Shown: positions 35,601-48,092 of the stretch, one piece after another
Layout of the letters: each line of letters opens with the position of its first letter
Numbering within the stretch: the stretch's first letter is position 1
Assembly (NCBI GenBank): GCA_964058845.1
Contig: CAXKVR010000048.1
Span: 186,001 to 250,000 of the forward strand
Direction: 5' to 3'
Length of the DNA: 64,000 bases
From: Carex sylvatica
Taxonomy: Eukaryota; Streptophyta; Magnoliopsida; Poales; Cyperaceae
Notes under the pieces: model-generated
Seen by the model: only the letters and a program-made list of their open reading frames with translations
What the model was told of the DNA's origin: nothing
The model's database searches: none
Translations under genes and position numbers: made by a program

Positions 35601-37666
35601 TGTAGGGTTTTGCTGTACCCTTTGGTTAGGCTTAAGCTGTGGAAAGACCATAAAACAAATTTTTTACTTCTAACTCAAGCTGAGGATTAAAAGAGGTATG
35701 TTGGAAAGACCACCGGAAGTTTCTTTTCCAGTCTTTCCTTGACAAAACCTTTCTTTTTGATCTACTCCTTGATTGATTTATAAAACTTTAATCTATTTAA
35801 CAATTAAATAAATTAATATAACATTTATACCTTATTTTCCAAATTCTAATTGGAATGAAGTTTGACTCATCTCGAAGCACCAGACATTTGATGCCTCTAT
35901 CGGTTATCCACCAGGATTAACCAGAGAGCGGTTATTTATTTTGCTAGAAATAATAAAACCGCAGTATTCACAAAAATACTATTCACGAGCCACATATAAA
36001 CTGATTCACAACAAAGTTCAAAATAAAAAATATCACGTTCTTCGTAAAAATTCTATTTACATGAGGCGTAAAAACACTATTCACAAGTTGCAGATAAATT
36101 GATTCACAACAAAGTGCAAAATCAGAAATACCACGTTCTTCTTAAAAAAACTATTCAAGAATCCCGTAAAAACACTATTCAACAACTCGCAAGATATATG
36201 TGGATTACGTATAACTTTCTTTTTCTAACCGAAACACTATTTGGGAGAGAAAATGAGAAAAAGTGAAAATAGATATTCGAATCGATCAGACACGATATCA
36301 AGTGAATTAGTAATCTTTCTCTCTCCACCCCATGCCCTTATATAGGCATATAGGGCGGTTCGGCCAAATGACCAAAATGCCTCCAATAGGGTCGGTTATG
36401 GGTGAAAAGACCATTTTGCCCTCGGCCCAATATGTATTGATTTGTTTTGGGCTTTGACTTTGGACTTTTAAATTTAATTAATGCTTTAATTTTAATGGGC
36501 TTTAAGCCCAAAATATCAATCCATAATTAACATTTAAAATCCATTTCATATCTATATAATTGTTCTAAACAATTATATTTCTTGCGACTATTGTTTCGGT
36601 AACTTTTATACAATGTGTCGTGCACGTTTATAAATTCACCATTATTTTTGCTTGTCATCTATATGACATTTATTTTAATTATATCATGTATAATCAATTA
36701 TAAACCTTCTTATTATTAATCATAATCAATTTATAATTAACAATAAGATTCTCTGATAACATCCTATACGGTGTGATCAGATAGAATCTGTGTTATGTTG
36801 GTAAATAGAATTAAAACTGTTTTAACTTCTACAAATCATAAGAGGCACTTGGCAGAATGCATTATGACCATTCAATTATACAGATGATGCTGTACTGTAC
36901 AATATCACGATCCAGTAAACTATTTACTTGTGTTAATTTTTTGTCTCATAGCTATCAGATCAGTTTCAAGGTAGATATGTGTCATCCTTTCAAACTTAAT
37001 CTTTTCTTGATCTTGAGCAGATTATCAAATATGAACTCTTGTAATCATACCGCTAGCAGATAATCTTACTCTACCAAGGGGCCCAGTGATACTATTACTC
37101 GTATAGAAATACGAGGGACAATAGTACTTTTGGTGAACATCTTTTCCTCCGCATAAGTTATGTATACCGAAATGTCACCATTATAGCTACCTTTTACGGA
37201 CATCGTTAGACAACACTCACACATATACATTTCTTATGTAGAAAAGATGAATACCTCATACTTTAGAACTTAACACTGAATAAAACATTAATGACACTAA
37301 CACAATTTCATTTAATATTTTATTCGGGGTCTGTCAAATACCATGTTCCTGAAACATGTATCTATGTGATTAAAATGACATCTCTTGTCTATAATTTGTA
37401 AAACTTAACCATCTTTTAATCTACATACTAACCTTTCAGCAGTTAATTAGTGTTCCTACTAATTACCTGGTTAGAGACTTTTAAGAGTATATATCATCTA
37501 TATTATGAAGTTTCACAATTCCAGTCATTAACTCGAAATGATTCATAAATTCAATAATACTTAAGGCAACAAGATGATCTTTATTAATCATCCAATTTAT
37601 AAACAAAATACATATGATAAAATTATCGTATTATTGACTTCTAGATTATTACATACTAACTGCAAA
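35596..37666 (-). mobile_element. 2.06-kb solo LTR in satellite block I
   Basis: The insertion spans 35601-37661. It begins TGTAGGGTTTTGC and ends ACATACTAACT, and is flanked by GCAAA (35596-35600 and 37662-37666). The satellite resumes in phase, so the boundaries are sound. Its last base is probably mutated from the canonical A. Read on the minus strand it would end CCCTACA. It has no internal genes, hence a solo LTR. The lineage is not known. Confidence 0.75.
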
Positions 37667-37979
37667 TACCTTCAATTGGAGTGTTGTATTAGGGTTGCAA
37701 GTACCCTTTACTCTTGTCATCTAGGGACACTACTAGAGTGATGATGCAAAGACTTTCAATTGGAGTGTTGTATTAGGGTTGCAACTAACCTCTTCTCTTG
37801 ACATCTAGAAATACAATTAGAGTGCTGCAAAGACCTTCAATTGGAGTGTTGTATTGGGGTTGCAACTACCCTCTTATCTTGTCATATGGAGGACTTACTA
37901 GAGTGCTACAAAGACTTTCACTTCGAGTGTGGTATTAGGGTTGCAAGTACACTTTTATCTTGTCATATGGAGACACTAC
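37662..37979 (+). repeat. 81-bp satellite, block I continued
   Basis: About four more plus-oriented monomers of the same subfamily as 34673-35600. One holds a short insertion (GATGATG near 37741). The block ends with TGGAGACACTAC directly against the LTR at 37980. Confidence 0.9.
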
Positions 37980-39493
37980 TGATAACACCAATTTATATAG
38001 CAAAAATCACTACTTTTAAGTTTGAAAAATAGGAAAAAAAACATATGCAAAGTAGCAATTTTCTCAAATTATTTACCGCAATATGTTTTTAGTATATTTT
38101 GGCAGGTTTTGAAGAAAGTTGCGTCATATTTAGACCAATTATAAAGGAAGAGTCAAAATAGAGCATCACATGGAGCATACAACACCTCACATGAAGTGCA
38201 TAACATGTAACATGGTGAAAAATGCAGAAAAATTGGCTAAGTCAGGTGTCATGCGGCATGAGAAACCCGCATGCGGGTTAGACGCCTAGGTCGTAGAGCA
38301 CACAGATTGGATCCGTGAATTGTCTTGGTTGGATTAAATCTCAGCCGTTGAGCAGCAACCTTCTAGAAGGACGAAGCTACAGCTATGGCAGGCTTGCTAA
38401 GATTGAAAGTTTATTTCTGACGAGATGTTTATAGAAAATGCTATAGATAGCCTCCATCTACTCGTGGCGAGTTATAGATCGCGTGTGAAGCTATAAATGA
38501 CCACCATGGCTACCCCTTAGGAATACTAGAGTAGAGAAGGGAAAGCATTTAAAGTCCAAGACAGGAGAAGAAGGCGTCATCTAAGGAGGAGCTCTTTAAT
38601 CTTCAAGGGTTGTGGTTATGTCTTTCTTATTTTATTCCTTTTATTTTGTCGTGACTCTGAGTAGATATGCTTCTCATATCTAAGGTTTGGATGTATTGAA
38701 TTCTATATTATTTCTTTATATATTTATTTTTCTTTTATGTCTATTTGAGATTTCATTATATTTGAATTGTTATTGAATCTATCCTTGTATACATAGTTCT
38801 GTCTATTATATGCCAATGTCCTCCACATACCAATAGGTGTAAGGTCATCGTATATGGTAACAGACATATACGAGTAAGTACTAAGCACTCCGGTTAATGA
38901 GACTTGGCAGTGGTTCAAAGACTAGGGTTAGAACCTAGTGGGCCCTTGACAGGATATGAGAATATTGCATGTTTATTTATAATTAGGAATTTATTTATTA
39001 CTTCGTAATAAGTAGGGTTTAGGTTTATTACATAGTGAGTAATATGGGAATGTGATTAATTGGGTTAGTGTGAGTAATTCAATTAGATTACATCCTGTGA
39101 CAATCTGAATTGTTCCCACAAGTCAAATTTAGAGTTAGAGAACCTTTCAAATATGCTTAAGACCAAACTTAACATTCGTGGGCAATTATAGTACCAGATG
39201 CGTCTCTGTCTCTGGGGTGGTTTATACTGCATGCGGGTTAGTGACGGCGTCGTATGTGGGTAAACATGAGTGCCATGAATATATTTTGAATTAATTAGAA
39301 GAATATTATCTAAAACCCTAGAGGCTCCCATTTCTGAATTACATCAATTAGCATCTCCACCTATAACCTAGTTAGAGTAAACTGTAAAATCGACCTATAT
39401 TATTATTATTATTATTAGCACACACAATCAAACTTGAGAACCTAGATTAGTAGACGTTGTTAATCATTTAAAAATATATCTCTGTGGATCGAC
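37980..39493 (+). mobile_element. LTR-A: Athila-like LTR, 3' truncated
   Basis: Starts TGATAACACCAATTT and matches the LTR at 48093 along its length (AGCAAAAATCA(C/T)TACTT, TATGCAAAGTA, CATGCGGGTTAG-type boxes, GAGATTTCATTATA). It stops at CTGTGGATCGACAC, where LTR-B continues for another ~110 bp. The junction with the satellite shares the bases ACAC. It contains an ATT microsatellite near 39401-39416. Confidence 0.75.
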
Positions 39494-42400
39494 ACCTTCA
39501 ATTGGAGTGTTGTATTAGGGTTGTAACTACCCTATTTTATTTCCATATGGTGACACTATTAGTGTGTTGCAAACACCTTCAATTTGTGTTTGGAGCACTC
39601 TTGTAGGTACTTTACATAGCAAGATAATAGGATATTTACAACCCTAATACAAGACTCAAATTGAAGGTGTTTGCAGCACTCTAGTTGTGTCTCTAGATAA
39701 CAAGATAATGAGACATTTACAACGCTAATAACATACTACAATTGATGGTGTTCGTTGCACTCTAGTAGTGACTCTATATATCAAGATAATAGGACATTTA
39801 TAACCCTAAATCAACTCTCAAATTGAAGGTGTTTGGAGCACTCTAGTAGTGTCTCTAGATGAAAAGATAATAGGGCATTTACAACCCTAAAAAAATACTC
39901 CAATTGAAGGTGTTCGGAGCACTCTAGTTACGACTCTATATATCACGATAATAGGGAATTTACAACGTTAAAACAACACTCCAATTCATGGTGTTTGGAA
40001 TACTCTTGTAGTGACTCCAGATGACAATATAACAGGGCGTTTACAACCCTAATACAACACTCCAATTGAAGGTGTTTGGAGCACTCGATAAGTGTCTCCA
40101 GATGACAAGATAATAGAACATTTACAACCCTAAAATAACACTCCAATTGAAGGTATTTGGAGCACTCTATTAATGTCTCTAGATGTCAAGATAATAGGGC
40201 ATTTACAACTCTAATACAACACTCCAATTGAATGTGTTTGGAGCAGTCTAGTAGTGTCTTCATATGACAAGATGCACATTTGCTAACGAAATACATCACT
40301 CCAATTGAAGGTGTTTGGAACATTCTAGTAGTGCCTCCAGAGGGCAAGATAATAGGGCATTTACGACCGTATTATAACACTTGAATTGAAGGTGTTTGGA
40401 GCACTCCATTCATGACTCAATATAGCAAGATAATAGGGCATTTACGACGCCACTACAAGACTCCAATTGAATGTGTTTGGAGCAGTCTAGTAGAGTCTCC
40501 ATATGACAAGATAATAACGCATTTACAAACTTAAAACAACACTTCAATTAAAGGTGTTTGGAGCACTCTAGTAGCGTATCCAGATAGCAAGATGATAGGG
40601 CATTCACAACCCTAAAACAACACTCTAATTGAAGGTATTTGGGGAACTCTAGTAGTGATCTCTAGATGGTAAAATAATAGGACATTTGCAACCCTAATAC
40701 ATCACTCAAACTGAAGGTGTTTGGAACACTCTAATAGTGTCTCCAAATGGAAAGTTAATAGGGCATTTACAACCCTAAAGGAACACTCCAATTGAAGGTG
40801 TTTGGGACACTCTAGTAGTGTCTCTGCATAACAAGATAATAGGGTATTTACAACCCTAATAGAAGACTCCCATTGAAGGTGTTTCGAGCACTCTTGTAGG
40901 TACTTTACATAGCAAGATAATAGGATATTTACAACCCTAATACAGGACTCCAATTGAAGGTGTTTGGAGCACTCTTGTAGGTACTTTACATAGCAAGATA
41001 ATAGGATATTTACAACCCAAATACAAGACTCAAATTGAAGGTGTTTGGAGCACTCTATTAATGTTTCTTGATGACTAGATAATAGGGTGTTTACAACCCT
41101 AAAAAAACACTCCAATTGTAGGTGTTTGGAGCACTCTAGTAGTGTCTTCAGATGGAAAGATAATAGGGCATTTACAACCTTAAAACAACACTCCAATTGA
41201 AGGTGTTTGGAGAACTCTATTAATGTCTCCAGATGGCAAGATAATACGGCATTTACAACCCTAAAACAACACTACAATTGAAGGTGTTTCCAGCACTCTA
41301 TTAGTGACTCTATACCGCAAGAAAATAGGGCATTTACAACCCGAAAATAACCCTCCAATTGAATGTGTTTGGAGCAGTCTAGTAGTGTCTCCATATGACA
41401 AGATAATAGCGCATTTACAACCCTAATACAACACTCCAATTAAAGGTGCTTGGAGCACTCGGGTAGTGCCTCTAGATGGCAAGATAATATTTACAACCCT
41501 AAAACAACACTTCAATTGCAAGTGTTTGGAGCACTCTATTACTGTCTCTAGATGGCAAGATAATAGGACATTTACAACCATAATACAACACTCCAATTGA
41601 AGGTGTTTGGAGAACTCGACTAGTGTCTCCAGATGACAAGATAATAGGGCATTTACAATCCTAAAACAACACTCCAATTGAAGGTGTTTTGAGCACTCTA
41701 TTAGTGACTCTATACAACAAGATAAGAGGGCATTCACTCCCCTAAAACAACACTCCAATTAAAGGTATTTCGAGTACCCTATTAGTGACTCTATAAAGCA
41801 AGATAAGAGGGCATTAACAACCATAAAACAAAACTCTAATTGTAGGTATTTGGGGCACTCTAGTAGTGACTCTATATAGCAAGAAAATAGGTCATTTACA
41901 ACCCTAATACAACACTCCAATTGAATGTGTTTGGGGCAGTCTAGTAGTGTCTCCATATGACAAGATAATAGGGCATTTACAACCCAATACGACACTCCAA
42001 TTGAAGGTGTTTGGAGCACTCGAGTACTGTCTCCAAATGGCAAGATAATAGGGCATTTAAAACCCTAATATAACACTACAATTGAAAGTGTTTGGAGCAC
42101 TCTAGTAGTGACTCTATATTGTAAAAAAATAGGGCATTTACAAACCTAATACGACACTCCAATTGAATGTATTTGGAGCAGTCTAGTAGTGTCTCCATAT
42201 GACAAGATAATAGCGCATTTGCAAACAAAATACAACACTCCAATTGATGGTGTTTGGAACATTCTGGTAGTGTCTCCATATTGCACGATAATAGGGCATT
42301 TACGACCTTATTACAACACTTGAAATGAAGGTGTTTGGAGCACTCCATTGGTGACTAAATATAGCAAGATAATCGGGCATTTACAATGCTACTACAACAC

Positions 42401-45400
42401 TCCAATTGAATGTGTTTGGAGCAGTCTAGTAGTGTCTCCATATGGCAAGATAATAGGGCATTTACAACCCTAATGCAACAGTCCAATTGAAGGTGTTTGG
42501 AGCACTCGAGTAGTGTCTCCGGATTACAAGATAGTAGGGCATTTACAACCCTAAAATAACACTCAAATTGAAGGTGTTTCGAGCACTCTATTAGTAACTC
42601 TATACAGAAAGATAAGAGGGCATTTACAACCCTAAAACAACACTCTAATTGAAGGTATTTGGAGCACTCTAGTAGTGATTTCTAGATGGTAAGATAATAG
42701 GGCATTTGCAACCCTAATGCATCACTCAAATTGAAGGTGTTTGGAACACTCTAATAGTGTGTCCAAATGGCAAGTTAATAGGGCATTTACAACCCTAAAG
42801 GAACACTCCAATTGAAGGTGTTTGGAACACTCTAGTAGTGTCTCTACATAACAAGATAATAGGGTATTTACAACCCTAATACAAGACTCTAATTAAAGGT
42901 GTTTGGAGCACTCTTGTAGGTACTTTACATAGCAAGATAATAGGATATTTACAACCCTAATACAAGACACCAATTGAAGGTGTTTCGAGCACTCTATTAG
43001 TAACTCTATACAGCAAGATAAGAGGGCATTTACAACCCTAAAACAATATTCTAATTGAAGGTATTTGGAGCACTCTAGTAGTGATCTCTTGATGGTAAGA
43101 TAATAGGACATTTGCAACCCTAATACATCACTCAAATTGAAGGTGTTTGGAACACTCTAGTAGTGACTCTATATAGCAAGAAAATATGTCATTTACAACC
43201 CTAATACAACACTCCAATTGAATGTGTTTGGAGCAGAGTAGTAGTGTCTCCATATGACAAGATAATAGGGCATTTACAATCCCAATACAACACTCCAATT
43301 GAAGGTGTTTGGAGCACTCGAGTAATGTCTCCAAATGGCAAGATAATAGGGCATTTGAAAACGAAATACAACACTCCAATTGATGGTGTTTGGAACATTC
43401 TAGTAGTGTCTCCAGATGGCAAGATAATATGGCATTTACGACCCTATTACAACACTTGAATTGAAGGTGTTTGGGGCACTCCATTGGGTTACTAAATATA
43501 GCAAGATAATCGGGCATTTACAACGCTACTAAACACTCCAATTGAATGTGTTTGGAGTAGTCTAGTAGTGTCTCCGTATGGTAAGATAATAGGGGATTTT
43601 CCAACCTAAAACAACACTCTAATTGAAGGTGTTTGGAGCCCTCTATTAATGTATCCAGATAGCAAGATAATAGGGCATTTACAACCCTAATACAACACTA
43701 CAATTGAAGGTGTTTGGAGCACTCTAGTAGTGACTCTATATAGCAAGAAAATAGGGCATTTACAACCCTAATACAACACTCCAATTGAATGTGTTTGGAG
43801 CAGTCTAGTAGTGTCTCCATATGACAAGATAATAGCGCATTTGCAAACGAAATACAACACTCCAATTGATGGTGTTTGGAACATTCTAGTAGTGTCTCCA
43901 GATGACAAGATAATTGTGTATTTACGACCCTATTACAACAATTGAATTGAAGGTGTTTGGGGCACTCCATTGGGTTACTAAATATAGCAAGATAATCGGG
44001 CATTTACAACGCTACTAAACACTCCAATTGAATGTGTTTGGAGTAGTCTAGTAGTGTCTCCGTATGGCAAGATAATAGGGGATTTTCCAACCTAAAACAA
44101 CACTCTAATTGAAGGTGTTTGGAGCCCTCTAGTAATGTATCCAGATAGCAAGATAATAGGGCATTTACAACCCTAATACAACACTACAATTGAAGGTGTT
44201 TGGAGCACTCTAGTAGTGACTCTATATAGCAAGAAAATAGGGCATTTACAACCCTAATACAACACTCCAATTGAATGTGTTTGGAGCAGTCTAGTAGTGT
44301 CTCCATATGACAAGATAATAGCGCATTTGCAAACGAAATACAACACTCCAATTGATGGTGTTTGGAACATTCTAGTAGTGTCTCCAGATGACAAGATAAT
44401 TGTGTATTTACGACCCTATTATAACAATTGAATTGAAGGTGTTTGGGGCACTCCATTGGGTTACTAAATATAGCAAGATAATCGGGCATTTACAACGCTA
44501 CTAAACACTCCAATTGAATGTGTTTGGAGTAGTCTAGTAGTGTCTCCGTATGGCAAGATAATAGGGGATTTTCCAACCTAAAACAACACTCTAATTGAAG
44601 GTGTTTGGAGCCCTCTATTAATGTATCCAGGTAGCAAGATAATAGGGCATTTACAACCCTAATACAACACTACAATTGAAGGTGTTTGGAGCACTCTAGT
44701 AGTGACTCTATATAGCAAGAAAATAGGGCATTTACAACCCTAATACAACACTCCAATTGAATGTGTTTGGAGCAGTCTAGTAGTGTCTCCATATGACAAG
44801 ATAATAGCGCATTTGCAAACGAAATACAACACTCCAATTGATGGTGTTTGGAACATTCTAGTAGTGTCTCCAGATGACAAGATAATTGTGTATTTACGAC
44901 CCTATTACAACAATTGAATTGAAGGTGTTTGGGGCGCTCCATTGGGTTACTAAATATAGCAAGATAATCGGGCATTTACAACGCTACTAAACACTCCAAT
45001 TGAATGTGTTTGGAGTAGTCTAGTAGTGTCTCCGTATGGCAAGATAATAGGGGATTTTCCAACCTAAAACAACACTCTAATTGAAGGTGTTTGGAGCCCT
45101 CTATTAATGTATCCAGATAGCAAGATAATAGGGCATTTACAACCCTAATACAACACTACAATTGAAGGTGTTTGGAGCACTCTAGTAGTGACTCTATATA
45201 GCAAGAAAATAGGGCATTTACAATCCTAAAATAACACTCCAATTGAAGGTGTTTCGAGCACCTTATTAGTGACTCTATATAGCAAGATAAGAGGGCATTT
45301 ACAACCCTAAAACAACACTCTAATTGAAGGTATTTGGAGCACTCTAGTAGTGATTTCTAGATGGTAAGATAATAGGGCATTTGCAACCCTAATGCATCAC

Positions 45401-45682
45401 TCAAATTGAAGGTGTTTGGAACACTCTAATAGTGTGTCCAAATGGAAAGTTAATAGGGCATTTACAACCCTAAAGGAACACTCCAATTGAAGGTGTTTGG
45501 AACACTCTAGTAGTGTCTCTACATAACAAGATAATAGGGTATTTACAACCCTAATACAAGACTCTAATTGAAGGTGTTTGGAGCACTCTTGTAGGTACTT
45601 TACATAGCAAGATAATAGGATATTTACAACCCTAATACAAGACACCAATTGAAGGTGTTTCGAGCACTCTCGTAGTGTCTCC
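39494..45682 (-). repeat. 81-bp satellite, block II (mainly minus orientation)
   Basis: A single plus-oriented monomer (39494-39585) is followed by a switch to inverted monomers, roughly 75 copies of 81 bp. The plus-strand core is CAATTGAAGGTGTTTGGAGC ... GATAATAGGGCATTTACAAC. The minus strand reads as a 27-residue repeat around ECCIRVVNALLSCHLETLLECSKHLQL. This is a distinct subfamily from block I (CTATTATCTTGCC in place of CTCTTCTCTTGCC). Longer duplicated segments are visible, for example 40640-40960, 42650-42990 and 45310-45670. Confidence 0.9.
43535..45210 (-). repeat. 486-bp higher-order repeat (6 x 81 bp)
   Basis: Three full units begin at 43535, 44021 and 44507, and a fourth partial one at 44993. 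Each starts ACTCCAATTGAATGTGTTTG and consists of six distinguishable monomers. The copies differ at only a few bases (for example CTATTAATG or CTAGTAATG; GGGGCACTCC or GGGGCGCTCC). This shows recent tandem amplification of a six-monomer block. Confidence 0.9.
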
Positions 45683-46784
45683 TGTTGGTCCCAAAGGCAC
45701 CTAGAGAGGGGGGGATGAATAGGCTTTTTTATATTTTTAGTCTAAGTAATAATATTATAATGTGTCTATAAGTTATTATTGGTGGAAACTAGAATAACTT
45801 TGTCCTAAACTAAATGTAAAGTAAATAAAGTAAATAGTAGAATTTAGAGACACTTGACACGAGAGTTGTTTACGGAGTTCAGCACTAACACCTATGTCTC
45901 CGGGGCTAGCGACCTTTTATATGGCACGCCTTTCTTTACCCAATGAGAAAGGAGTACAAGGTGGAACTGGTGAGCCCTTACAATTCTTCTGGGAAGTCAC
46001 ACGGCCCTAATAGGACAATCCGAGTCACAAGGACTTCAAGGATTGCAAGATTAGTACAAAGATCGAAGTAGTAAATGATTCAATCACGCAGGATCACTCT
46101 AGGAGTTGGTTGATTGATTGTATAAGTTTGAGATTGATTGTGTATATTGAAGTTGGAGTGCACAAGCAACAACGGCTTTCTCTAAATCTGTAAATACAAA
46201 ATATTGAAGTTGGAGGCGGCTAGAGTGATACTCTAAACCTTAGTATAGCTTCTATTTATAGAGAGCTGATAAAAAAGAAGTAAGTGGTGCTGACCGTTGT
46301 AACGGTAAAGGGAACTGTTACAACGGTAGGCCAATCGGAGTAGTTTGGAGTGTAACGATGGTCACTGTTGATAACGGTAGATGACCGTTACAATGGATCC
46401 TACCACGAAAATCCTCTGGAAGGATTAGCGTTACGTGACGCTAAATCCTTAGTTTATGTGTCATGGGATTTGTACTGGATTTATTTATTCCGTTGTAATG
46501 ATCACTGGACCGTTACAACAGTAAGCCTCAGTTAGGTCAATCTCAAGCTTATTTTACCAATTTTACACATACGTTATCATTAATCTTAAGTTAATGCTTT
46601 TGCTATCCAATGTCTTGTGCTACATTGCAGTGTATTAATTCATCCTTGATGTGTAATTACTAGTCCTTCACTTGTCATGAACCTGCACAGATACTCAAGA
46701 GAAAAACTATAAAATACAATTTTGTATATTTTGCAAATCTAGTCAAAATAGATAAGTCAAGGGCTTCCAAAAGTCAACATCTCC
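45678..46784 (-). mobile_element. solo LTR in satellite block II
   Basis: The insertion spans 45683-46779 (1097 bp), TGTTGGTCCCAAAGGCACC...AAAAGTCAACA. It is flanked by a perfect 5-bp duplication TCTCC (45678-45682 and 46780-46784), and satellite resumes on the far side. It is the best preserved of the three related LTRs in the window (others at 15392 and 30597). The GCACCTAGAGAGGGGGGGAT stretch is a widespread plant repeat signature. The sense direction is the minus strand if it follows the polypurine evidence at 16441. Confidence 0.9.
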
Positions 46785-47396
46785 AGATGGCAATATAATA
46801 GGGCATTTACAACCCTAATACAACACTCAATTGAAGGTGTTTGGAGAACTCAAGTAGTGTCTCCAGATGACAAGATAATAGGGCATTTATAACCCTAAAA
46901 CAATACTCCAATTGAAGGTGTTTGGAGCACTCTATTAATATCTCTAGATGGCAAGATAATAGGGCATTTACAACCCTAATACAACACTCCAATTGAAGGT
47001 GTTTGGAGTACTCTAGTAGTGACTTTATATAGGAAGATAATAGGGTATTTAGAACCCTAATACAACACTCCAATTGAAGGTCTTTGGAGCACTCTAGTAG
47101 TGTCTCCATATGACAAGACAATAGGCATTTACAACCCGAATACAACACTCCAATTGAAGATGTACAAATCTAAAATAACACTCCAATTGAAGGTGTACAA
47201 ATCTAAAATAACACTCCAATTGAAGGTGTTTGGAGCACTCTAGTAGTGTCTCCAGATGGCAAGATAATAGGGCATTCACAACCCTAATACAATACTCCAA
47301 TTGAAGGTGTTTGCAGCACTCTAGTACTGTCCTCCATATGATAAGATAATACGATATTTACAACTCTAATACAACACTCGAATTGAAGGTGTTTGT
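46785..47396 (-). repeat. 81-bp satellite, block II continued
   Basis: About seven more minus-oriented monomers. A short one near 47160-47220 repeats TCTAAAATAACACTCCAATT twice, a small local duplication. The array ends at GGTGTTTGTG, where unrelated sequence begins. Confidence 0.9.
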
Positions 47397-48092
47397 GTAT
47401 TCATTTTAGTAAAATGTAACTATGTTAATCAAAAGAGGACATAATAATAATAAGTCTCAAACAAAAGCCAAAAAATATCAATTATTAGAGGAGGACGTAA
47501 AATAGGTCCCACCATCACATTATAAAATTGGGATTCGATGAATTCCTTAGGTGCATTCGGAACGGATACCCTATTGTTTGTATCTATGCGATAAAAGAAT
47601 CAGCCGATGAAATCATTAGGTGCATTCGGAATGCAAAAACTCTCGTGTGTATTTATGCAATAGAAGGGTAAAGCCAATTAAAATGTGATATTTTTACTTT
47701 TTGCATTTTTATTATTATAGGTTGCATTCTTACTATTTGCATACGTAGACTACAAATTCTTATATTCCAATGAGGGATTGAAATTTAGAGGATATAGAAA
47801 ATTTGAGTATTATTAGATTTTAGGATTTCATTTACCATAATGATTTTAAGATTAATCATCTCCAAGATTATTTCAATTGAGATCGAAATATTGGTAATGC
47901 AAAGGTTTTCATTGTCTATAAATTCATCAAGTACCAATATTAGGCATTGTGTAGGCATTTTTGTATATAGCTAATGCTTACGAATTTTTCAATTATTTTC
48001 TAATTCATGTTGTGTGATGACGTTTTTAGTCCTAAACCCTAGTTTTTACTTAGTTTTGTTCCAGGACGAACAAAGGTTTTAGCTTGGGGGTG
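47397..48092 (+). other. 3' internal region and polypurine tract of an Athila-like element
   Basis: AT-rich non-coding sequence ending in GGTTTTAGCTTGGGGGTG immediately before the LTR at 48093. This AGCTTGGGGG tract is the usual Athila polypurine tract, so the following LTR is a 3' LTR in plus orientation. A phrase TTAGGTGCATTCGGAA is repeated at about 47550 and 47619. Confidence 0.7.

Noticed and set aside
39943..47300. Series of long minus-strand open frames with Cys-rich repeats that could be called genes
   Set aside because: They follow the 81-bp monomer, start and stop at random monomers, and have no introns, leader or conserved ends. They are reported as satellite, not as genes.
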